Source: Clostridia bacterium (GTDB lineage: Bacteria > Bacillota > Clostridia > RGIG6154). From it: DNA of 7,101 bases. The position numbers and the translations under genes were made by a program. Below, in pieces: positions 1-4,889 of the stretch (its first letter is position 1; every line of letters starts with the position of its first letter). Under the pieces are notes generated by a model. The model was not told the DNA's origin and did not search any database. It saw only the letters and a program-made list of their open reading frames with translations. The stretch lies in the NCBI GenBank assembly GCA_017622395.1, contig JAGARF010000147.1, forward strand, positions 1 to 7,101, given 5' to 3'.

Positions 1-130
1 CTTCAGATATGACACCAATTCCAAACTCATTTGCATCTGCTTTTGCAAGCTCAGGGATATATGTTGCCACTTTACCGTTATTTATATATGGGCGACATTC
101 ATTTATGATTTTCTCTAACAATTCCCTCAT
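1..130 (-). CDS. glsA: Glutaminase A (GlsA family), N-terminal fragment
   Basis: This is the first 43 codons of a gene that runs off the low-coordinate edge of the window. The ATG is at 130-128, preceded by a modest GGGG ribosome binding site (137-140) six bases upstream. The visible protein begins MRELLEKIINECRPYINNG and continues with KVATYIPELAKAD, then EFGIGVISE. The block GKVAxYIPxLAKAD followed by a (F/L)GI strand matches the N-terminus of serine-dependent, beta-lactamase-fold glutaminases (GlsA/YbgJ family), which hydrolyse L-glutamine to glutamate and ammonia in the cytoplasm. The catalytic Ser-x-x-Lys lies beyond the window, so activity cannot be judged. It is separated from tuf by a strong terminator and has its own candidate promoter, so it is probably an independent unit. 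The family call rests on about 40 residues. Confidence 0.78.
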   Translation of the reverse strand, partial: MRELLEKIINECRPYINNGKVATYIPELAKADANEFGIGVISE

Positions 131-156
131 ACATTTCCCCTACTACCTTATATTAT

Positions 157-184
157 AGATAAATTCTATCACATAAATTTATCT
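157..184. promoter_or_regulatory. Operator-like 9-bp inverted repeat in the glsA promoter
   Basis: AGATAAATT (157-165) and AATTTATCT (176-184) form a perfect 9-bp inverted repeat with a 10-base spacer. Centre-to-centre distance of the arms is 19 bp, roughly two helical turns. The arms cover part of the -10 and the region just downstream of the -35, a position where a dimeric repressor would block polymerase. The arms are AT-rich, so chance is possible. No regulator can be named. Confidence 0.4.
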
Positions 185-191
185 TTAGCAA
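163..191 (-). promoter_or_regulatory. Candidate promoter for glsA
   Basis: On the minus strand TTGCTA (191-186) and TAGAAT (168-163) are separated by 17 bases, and TGA directly before the -10 gives an extended -10 (TGn). A second -10-like TATAAT lies at 157-152 but has no good -35 at 16-18 bases. The -35 sits immediately past the T tract of the tuf terminator, which fits a new transcription unit starting there. Inferred from sequence only. Confidence 0.6.
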
Positions 192-192
192 C

Positions 193-229
193 AAAAAAAT
201 TGCTTATGCAAGAGCATAAGCAATTTTTT
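193..229 (-). terminator. Intrinsic terminator of the str operon after tuf
   Basis: A perfect 16-bp inverted repeat, 194-209 with 214-229, has a 4-base loop (TCTT on the minus strand). The GC-containing core is GCTTATGC/GCATAAGC, flanked by A/T tracts. On the minus strand the stem runs into seven T residues 17 nt or more after the tuf stop. The tracts are nearly symmetrical (six T on the plus strand), so it may also stop transcripts coming the other way. Confidence 0.93.
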
Positions 230-245
230 GTATGTGAATAACAGA

Positions 246-1448
246 TTAGTCGTTAATACCTGTAACAACACCTGAACCTACTGTTCTACCACCTTCACGG
301 ATAGCAAATCTTAAACCTTCTTCGATAGCGATAGGTGTGATGAGTTCAACATCCATTGTTACGTTATCGCCAGGCATACACATTTCTGTGCCAGCTGGGA
401 GGCTGATAACACCTGTAACGTCAGTTGTTCTGAAATAGAACTGTGGTCTGTAGTTGTTGAAGAATGGAGTATGACGTCCACCTTCTTCTTTTGTAAGAAC
501 GTAAACTTCGCCCTTGAACTTTTTGTGTGGGTGAATTGAACCTGGTTTTGCGAGAACCTGTCCTCTCTGGATTTCGTTTCTCTGAACACCTCTGAGAAGA
601 ACACCGATGTTATCACCAGCTTCAGCATAGTCAAGAAGTTTTCTGAACATTTCGATACCTGTTACAACTACTTTTCTAGCTTCTTCTGTTAAACCAACGA
701 TTTCAACTTCTTCGTTAACTTTAAGCTGTCCTCTTTCTACTCTACCTGTAGCAACAGTACCACGGCCTGTGATTGAGAATACATCTTCTACAGGCATAAT
801 GAATGGGAGGTCTGCTTTTCTTTCAGGTGTTGGGATGTAAGCATCAACTTCATCCATGAGCTTGAGGATTGGTTCATATTCAGGAGCTGAAGGATCGTCT
901 GATGCACATTCAAGAGCCTGAAGAGCTGAACCAGCAACGATAGGTGTATCGTCACCTGGGAATTCATATTCGTTTAAGAGTTCTCTGATTTCCATTTCTA
1001 CTAATTCAAGTAATTCTGGATCGTCAACCTGATCTCTCTTGTTTAAGAATACAACAATGTAAGGAACGCCAACGTGTCTTGAGAGAAGGATGTGTTCTCT
1101 TGTCTGAGGCATAGGACCGTCAGCAGCTGATACTACGAGGATAGCACCGTCCATCTGAGCAGCACCTGTGATCATGTTTTTAACATAGTCAGCATGTCCA
1201 GGGCAGTCAACGTGTGCATAGTGACGAGCGTCTGTTTCGTATTCAACGTGAGCTGTTGAAATTGTGATACCTCTTTCTCTTTCTTCTGGAGCTTTATCGA
1301 TGTTATCGTAAGCTGAGTACTGAGCCTGACCCTTTAATGCTAAAACCTTAGTAATAGCAGCTGTTAAAGAAGTCTTACCATGGTCAACGTGGCCGATTGT
1401 ACCAATGTTGACATGGGGCTTATTTCTTTCAAATTTTTCTTTAGCCAT
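246..1448 (-). CDS. tuf: Translation elongation factor Tu (EF-Tu)
   Basis: Complete 400-residue EF-Tu, the cytoplasmic GTPase that carries aminoacyl-tRNA to the ribosomal A site. The G domain holds the P-loop GHVDHGKT (19-26), switch I RGITI (59-63), switch II DCPGH with catalytic His85 (81-85), the base-specifying NKRD (136-139) and SAL (174-176). Domain II follows from about residue 213 (PFIMPVEDVF, then GRGTVATGRVERG) and domain III from about 303, ending FAIREGGRTVGSGVV. Length is normal for the family. The start is fixed by the conserved MAKEKFER and by AGGAGG (1462-1457) eight bases upstream. It lies 93 bp after fusA with a candidate promoter of its own and is followed directly by a terminator, so it is the last gene of the operon. 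Slight oddities are Arg138 in NKxD and His125, where E. coli has Gln in the kirromycin/enacyloxin contact region. Both positions vary among bacteria. Confidence 0.99.
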   Translation of the reverse strand: MAKEKFERNKPHVNIGTIGHVDHGKTSLTAAITKVLALKGQAQYSAYDNIDKAPEERERGITISTAHVEYETDARHYAHVDCPGHADYVKNMITGAAQMDGAILVVSAADGPMPQTREHILLSRHVGVPYIVVFLNKRDQVDDPELLELVEMEIRELLNEYEFPGDDTPIVAGSALQALECASDDPSAPEYEPILKLMDEVDAYIPTPERKADLPFIMPVEDVFSITGRGTVATGRVERGQLKVNEEVEIVGLTEEARKVVVTGIEMFRKLLDYAEAGDNIGVLLRGVQRNEIQRGQVLAKPGSIHPHKKFKGEVYVLTKEEGGRHTPFFNNYRPQFYFRTTDVTGVISLPAGTEMCMPGDNVTMDVELITPIAIEEGLRFAIREGGRTVGSGVVTGIND

Positions 1449-1493
1449 TTTAGTTTCCTCCTAAAATAAATTTCTTTTTTTATTGGTAATTAT

Positions 1494-1522
1494 AGTATAA
1501 ACTATTTTAATAAAAAATGCAA
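1494..1522 (-). promoter_or_regulatory. Candidate internal promoter for tuf
   Basis: In the 93-bp AT-rich spacer between fusA and tuf the minus strand carries TTGCAT (1522-1517), exactly 17 bases, then TATACT (1499-1494). A perfect TATAAT partly overlaps it at 1494-1489. Transcription would begin about 35-40 nt before the tuf ATG, ahead of its AGGAGG site. Extra, independent expression of EF-Tu is plausible because cells need it in excess over EF-G. The -35 matches TTGACA at only three positions, so strength is uncertain. No terminator is visible in this spacer, so readthrough from fusA is also expected. Confidence 0.5.
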
Positions 1523-1541
1523 TACTAATTTTATTTAATTA

Positions 1542-3653
1542 TTATTGATTTTTCTGTCTTTCTGCAACAATTTTCTCCATAATGCTCTTTGGTACAGGAT
1601 CAAAGTGGTCAGGCTGCATTGTGTACTGACCTCTACCCTGAGTGTTAGAACGCATATCTGTTGCATAACCGAACATTTCTGCAAGCGGAACGAAAGCAGT
1701 GATAGCACTGATACCGCCGTTTCTTGATTCCTGCTGCTGAATCTGTCCTCTTCTTGAAGTAAGGTCACCGATAACTGCACCCATATATTCATCAGGAACA
1801 ACAACGTCAACCTTCATAACAGGCTCTAAAAGAACAGGGTCTGCTTTTCTCATACCTTCTTTGAACGCCATAGAACCGGCAATCTTAAATGCCATTTCAG
1901 ATGAGTCAACTTCGTGGTATGAACCGTATGTTAAAGTACATCTAACGTCTACAACATTGTAGCCTGCGATTGTACCTGTCTGCATAGCACCCTGAATACC
2001 TGCATCAACTGCAGGGATATATTCCTTAGGAATAACACCGCCGACAATTTTGTTAACAAATTCGTAACCTGCACCAGGCTCTAAAGGTTCCATTGTCATA
2101 ACAACATGACCGTACTGACCCTTACCACCTGACTGACGGGCATACTTGTGCTCAACTTCAACAGTTTTTGTAATAGATTCCTTATAAGAAACCTGTGGAG
2201 CACCAACATTTGCTTCAACTTTGAATTCACGAAGAAGTCTGTCTACGATAATTTCCAGGTGGAGTTCACCCATACCTGCGATAATTGTCTGACCTGTTTC
2301 TTCGTCTGTATATGTCTGGAATGTTGGGTCTTCTTCAGCAAGCTTTGCAAGAGCAATACCCATTTTTTCCTGACCAGCCTTTGTCTTAGGTTCAATAGCA
2401 ACTCTGATAACAGGATCAGGGAATTCCATTGATTCTAAGATAATTGGGCTCTTTTCATCACAAAGTGTATCACCTGTTGTAGTATTTTTAAGACCTACAG
2501 CTGCAGCGATATCACCTGCGTATACAACATCAACATCTTCTCTGTGGTTAGAATGCATCTGAAGAATTCTACCAAGTCTTTCCTTATGACCTTTGCAAGC
2601 ATTGAGGGCATAAGAACCTGCAGATACAGTACCTGAGTATACTCTGAAGAAGCAGATTTTACCAACGAATGGGTCAGTTGCAATTTTAAATGCTAAAGCT
2701 GCAAATGGCTCTGTGTCTGATGATGGTCTTTCTTCTTCTTCCTCTGTATCAGGGTTAACACCCTTGATTGCAGGAACATCAAGTGGAGAAGGCATATATT
2801 CGATGATAGCATCTAAAAGAAGCTGAACACCCTTGTTTCTGTATGAAGTACCGCAAAGCATAGGTACGATATCATTGTTGATAGTAGCCTTTCTTAATGC
2901 TTTTTTGAGTTCATCAACAGAAATTTCTTCTTCCATAAGATATTTTTCCATTAATTCTTCATCTGTTGAGCAAATGGCTTCAACCATTTTTTCTCTGTAT
3001 TCCTTAGCTTTATCAAGCATATCAGCAGGAATTTCTTCTGTGCTGTAATCTTTACCCATTTCATCGTGGTAGATTTCAGCATTCATATTCATAAGGTCGA
3101 TAATACCAACAAAAGTATCTTCAGCACCGATAGGTAACTGAATAGGTACACCGTTAGCCTTAAGACGGTCATGAACCATCTGTTCTACATTGTAGAAGTC
3201 AGCACCCATGATATCCATCTTATTAACATAAATCATTCTTGGTACTTTGTAGTCATCAGCCTGTCTCCAAACTGTTTCTGACTGTGGTTCAACACCACCC
3301 TTAGCACACATAACAGTAACAGAACCGTCAAGAACTCTTAAAGATCTCTGAACTTCAACTGTGAAGTCAACGTGACCGGGAGTATCGATGATATTGATTC
3401 TGTTTCTGATGCCTTTGTAAGGACCTTCTTTATTTTCCCAGAAACATGTTGTAGCAGCAGATGTGATTGTGATACCACGCTCCTGCTCCTGAACCATCCA
3501 GTCCATAGTACCTGCACCATCATGAGTTTCACCCATTTTGTGGATACGGCCTGTATAGAAAAGAATTCTTTCTGTTGTGGTTGTCTTACCGGCATCGATA
3601 TGAGCCATAATACCAATATTTCTTGTATCTTTTAAAGAACATTGTCTAGCCAT
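1542..3653 (-). CDS. fusA: Translation elongation factor G (EF-G)
   Basis: Complete 703-residue EF-G, the GTPase that drives tRNA-mRNA translocation and, with RRF, ribosome recycling. The G domain shows P-loop AHIDAGKT (17-24), switch I RGITI (59-63), DTPGH with catalytic His94 (90-94) and NKMD (144-147), with the G' insertion at about 160-260. Domain II spans about 315-405 and domain III contains GMGELHLEIIVDR (460-472), where fusidic acid resistance changes cluster in other species. Domain IV includes GGKGQYGHV (509-517) and the PKEYIPAVDAG segment (542-552), and domain V is the C-terminal part. Length matches canonical EF-G, not an EF-G2 paralogue. The start follows AAAGGAGG (3673-3666), with a rather long 12-base spacing; no better in-frame start is nearer. 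It lies 68 bp after rpsG and 93 bp before tuf, the standard str order. Confidence 0.99.
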   Translation of the reverse strand: MARQCSLKDTRNIGIMAHIDAGKTTTTERILFYTGRIHKMGETHDGAGTMDWMVQEQERGITITSAATTCFWENKEGPYKGIRNRINIIDTPGHVDFTVEVQRSLRVLDGSVTVMCAKGGVEPQSETVWRQADDYKVPRMIYVNKMDIMGADFYNVEQMVHDRLKANGVPIQLPIGAEDTFVGIIDLMNMNAEIYHDEMGKDYSTEEIPADMLDKAKEYREKMVEAICSTDEELMEKYLMEEEISVDELKKALRKATINNDIVPMLCGTSYRNKGVQLLLDAIIEYMPSPLDVPAIKGVNPDTEEEEERPSSDTEPFAALAFKIATDPFVGKICFFRVYSGTVSAGSYALNACKGHKERLGRILQMHSNHREDVDVVYAGDIAAAVGLKNTTTGDTLCDEKSPIILESMEFPDPVIRVAIEPKTKAGQEKMGIALAKLAEEDPTFQTYTDEETGQTIIAGMGELHLEIIVDRLLREFKVEANVGAPQVSYKESITKTVEVEHKYARQSGGKGQYGHVVMTMEPLEPGAGYEFVNKIVGGVIPKEYIPAVDAGIQGAMQTGTIAGYNVVDVRCTLTYGSYHEVDSSEMAFKIAGSMAFKEGMRKADPVLLEPVMKVDVVVPDEYMGAVIGDLTSRRGQIQQQESRNGGISAITAFVPLAEMFGYATDMRSNTQGRGQYTMQPDHFDPVPKSIMEKIVAERQKNQ

Positions 3654-3680
3654 AATTCAATATTTCCTCCTTTCAGAATT

Positions 3681-3711
3681 AATAAGCAAAGCATAAAAAG
3701 CTTTGATTATT
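3681..3711 (-). other. Hairpin in the rpsG-fusA spacer
   Basis: CAAAGC/GCTTTG arms (3687-3692 with 3700-3705) with a 7-base loop extend, past one mismatch, by another five A/T pairs (3681-3685 with 3707-3711). On the minus-strand RNA this 12-position stem ends 8 nt before the fusA Shine-Dalgarno. No T tract follows, so it is not a terminator. A second short repeat, TTGGT/ACCAA (3710-3714 with 3724-3728), spans the rpsG stop and shares two bases with it, so the two cannot both form fully. Role unknown; mRNA processing or modulation of fusA initiation are possibilities. Confidence 0.45.
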
Positions 3712-3721
3712 GGTGAAAAGA

Positions 3722-4192
3722 TTACCAACGATAGTGTGCAAACGCTTTGTTTGCTTCTGCCATCTTGTGTGTATCTTCTTTTTTCTTAACTGCGCCACCT
3801 GCATTGTTAAGAGCATCTAAAAGCTCGTTTGCAAGTCTTTCACGCATTGTCTTTTCGCCTCTGGCTCTTGAATAAGTTGTAAGCCATCTTAAACCGAGTG
3901 TCTGCTTTCTTTCAGGTCTAACTTCCATTGGAACCTGATAAGTTGCACCACCAACTCTGCGAGCCTTTACTTCTAAAACAGGCATAATATTGTTCATAGC
4001 TTCCTCAAATACTTCTAAAGCATCTCTACCTGTCTTTTCTTTAATGATGTCAAATGCATCATAAACAATTTTCTGAGCTACACCCTTCTTACCATCAAGC
4101 ATAATGTTGTTGATGAGTCTTGTAACAACGATAGAGTTGTACATTGGATCAGGCATAACCTCTCTTTTTGCAATAAAGCCACGTCTTGGCAC
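3722..4192 (-). CDS. rpsG: 30S ribosomal protein S7
   Basis: Complete 156-residue S7, the usual bacterial length. S7 is the primary assembly protein that nucleates the 30S head on the 3' major domain of 16S rRNA and lies near the E site. Visible family marks are MPRRG at the start, DPMYNS (15-20) leading to INNIMLDGKK (28-36), the beta-hairpin KARRVGGATYQVP (76-88), GLRWL (100-104) and the basic C-terminal helix ending HKMAEANKAFAHYRW. The start codon is GTG (4192-4190), giving MPRRG; no ATG is available at the family's expected N-terminus. It lies 134 bp after rpsL and 68 bp before fusA. In E. coli S7 represses its own operon by binding the rpsL-rpsG spacer; the long structured spacer here is compatible with something similar but proves nothing. 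Confidence 0.99.
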   Translation of the reverse strand: MPRRGFIAKREVMPDPMYNSIVVTRLINNIMLDGKKGVAQKIVYDAFDIIKEKTGRDALEVFEEAMNNIMPVLEVKARRVGGATYQVPMEVRPERKQTLGLRWLTTYSRARGEKTMRERLANELLDALNNAGGAVKKKEDTHKMAEANKAFAHYRW

Positions 4193-4200
4193 TTTGCTTC

Positions 4201-4208
4201 CCTCCTTT
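4201..4208 (-). promoter_or_regulatory. Strong ribosome binding site for the GTG start of rpsG
   Basis: AAAGGAGG on the minus strand, eight bases before the GTG at 4192-4190. It decides the non-ATG start, which also matches the conserved N-terminus PRRG. The strong site with a weaker start codon may help set S7 output relative to its neighbours (inference). Confidence 0.85.
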
Positions 4209-4234
4209 AATGTGATAAATAAATAACCGGTACT

Positions 4235-4292
4235 CGGACAATTTCGCCCGTTGTGCTGAAAATGGCATTATATATAGTAAAATGCCTAGCAC
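4235..4292 (-). promoter_or_regulatory. Structured rpsL-rpsG intercistronic region, candidate r-protein binding site
   Basis: The 134-nt spacer has ordered inverted repeats. On the minus-strand RNA an outer GTGCT/AGCAC pair (4292-4288 with 4257-4253) encloses GGCATT/AATGCC (4286-4281 with 4269-4264), with an asymmetric bulge (one base on one side, six on the other). A second small stem, CGGGC/GTCCG with one G-U pair (4250-4246 with 4239-4235), follows about 28 nt before the rpsG Shine-Dalgarno. There is no T tract, so it is not a terminator. A TATAAT-like string lies in the loop but lacks a -35. In E. coli the S7 autoregulatory site occupies the equivalent spacer. Homology of structure is not shown here. 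Confidence 0.45.
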
Positions 4293-4326
4293 TACCTTAA
4301 TTTAATTAGATTTTTTTACAAAGAAA

Positions 4327-4743
4327 TTATTTTTTCTTAGCTTTCTTTGCACCGTACTTAGATCTGCTCTGGTTTCTGTTAGCAACACCTGAAGTATCAA
4401 GAGTACCTCTGATGATATGGTAACGCACACCAGGGAGATCCTTAACTCTACCGCCTCTTATTAAAACAACGCTGTGTTCCTGTAAGTTGTGACCGATACC
4501 TGGAATGTATGATGTTACTTCGATACCGTTAGACAATCTTACTCTGGCGATTTTTCTAAGAGCTGAGTTAGGCTTTTTAGGTGTCATAGTCTTAACATAA
4601 GTGCAAACGCCTCTCTTTTGTGGAGAGTTCTGGTCTACTGCTTCTTTTTTGATTGAGTTAAAACCCTTTAAAAGAGCAGGAGCTGTTGACTTCTTAACAG
4701 ATGTCTGACGACCTTTTCTAACTAACTGGTTAAATGTTGGCAT
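4327..4743 (-). CDS. rpsL: 30S ribosomal protein S12
   Basis: Complete 138-residue S12, the decoding-centre protein of the 30S subunit. It is of the Gram-positive length: relative to the 124-residue E. coli protein it carries about 14 extra residues between the N-terminal MPTFNQLVRKGR and PQKRG (41-45). The decoding loops are intact: TPKKPNS (54-60), where Lys56 corresponds to E. coli Lys42/43, and GGRVKDLPG (97-105), where Lys101 corresponds to Lys87/88. These lysines are those whose replacement usually gives streptomycin resistance, so the wild-type, sensitive form is predicted. Asp102 is the position that RimO methylthiolates in some bacteria. The C-terminal tail is basic. The ATG follows GGAGG (4755-4751) with seven bases between. 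It is the first gene of the str operon, behind its own promoter and a leader of about 100 nt. Confidence 0.99.
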   Translation of the reverse strand: MPTFNQLVRKGRQTSVKKSTAPALLKGFNSIKKEAVDQNSPQKRGVCTYVKTMTPKKPNSALRKIARVRLSNGIEVTSYIPGIGHNLQEHSVVLIRGGRVKDLPGVRYHIIRGTLDTSGVANRNQSRSKYGAKKAKKK

Positions 4744-4812
4744 TTTTTCACCTCCGAATAGTATTATATATATAAAGCATAAGCTTCATACCAAATTTAC
4801 AAACGCGTGAAA

Positions 4813-4841
4813 CACAAACCCGAAGTCTCTCCGAGTTTGTG
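4813..4841 (-). promoter_or_regulatory. 13-bp hairpin in the rpsL 5' leader
   Basis: On the minus strand CACAAACTCGGAG (4841-4829) pairs with CTTCGGGTTTGTG (4825-4813) around a three-base AGA loop: 13 consecutive pairs, two of them G-U. It would start only about 5 nt into the transcript from the upstream promoter. The following bases are GTTTCACGCG-like in character, mixed and without a continuous T run, so an intrinsic terminator is unlikely in the usual sense. It may protect the 5' end of the mRNA, act as a regulatory leader, or slow readthrough from rpoC. The palindrome TGTGCACA (4838-4845) overlaps its base. Confidence 0.6.
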
Positions 4842-4852
4842 CACACTACGCT

Positions 4853-4881
4853 ATTCTACATTAAAACTTGAAATTTGTCAA
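4853..4881 (-). promoter_or_regulatory. Main promoter of the str operon (rpsL-rpsG-fusA-tuf)
   Basis: On the minus strand a perfect TTGACA (4881-4876), exactly 17 bases, then TAGAAT (4858-4853, one mismatch to TATAAT). This is a near-consensus housekeeping sigma promoter. The -35 lies only eight bases past the rpoC stop codon and transcription should start near 4846, giving a leader of about 100 nt before the rpsL ATG. It indicates that the str genes can be expressed independently of the rpoB-rpoC unit. Confidence 0.85.
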
Positions 4882-4889
4882 GCTTTTTC

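Noticed and set aside
2148..2432. Open frame of 94 codons on the plus strand
   Set aside because: It lies antisense inside fusA, has no ribosome binding site I can see and gives a low-complexity, Phe/Cys/Asn-rich protein typical of reversed coding sequence. The same applies to plus-strand frames in rpoC (5017-5311) and elsewhere in fusA (1545-1727, 2833-3048, 3372-3635).
1542..3653. EF-G as a fusidic-acid-tolerant or second-type paralogue (EF-G2)
   Set aside because: Length, motifs and position in the str operon fit canonical EF-G, and the GMGELHLEIIVDR segment shows no recognised resistance change.
4264..4286. TATAAT-like sequence in the rpsL-rpsG spacer as an rpsG promoter
   Set aside because: No acceptable -35 lies 16-18 bases upstream, and the string is part of an inverted repeat.
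4327..4743. Streptomycin resistance change in S12
   Set aside because: The lysines of TPKKPNS and GRVKDLPG that usually change in resistant strains are both wild type.
4763..4794. Possible second rpsL promoter (TTGGTA then TATATA/TATAAT)
   Set aside because: Spacing to the perfect TATAAT is 20 bases and the start would fall almost on the Shine-Dalgarno. The TA run is simple sequence, and the TTGACA-17-TAGAAT promoter upstream is much better.
4813..4841. Leader hairpin as an intrinsic terminator of rpoC
   Set aside because: The stem is strong but is not followed by a continuous T tract, and it lies downstream of the str promoter, where it would terminate the operon itself. Kept as a leader structure of unknown role.
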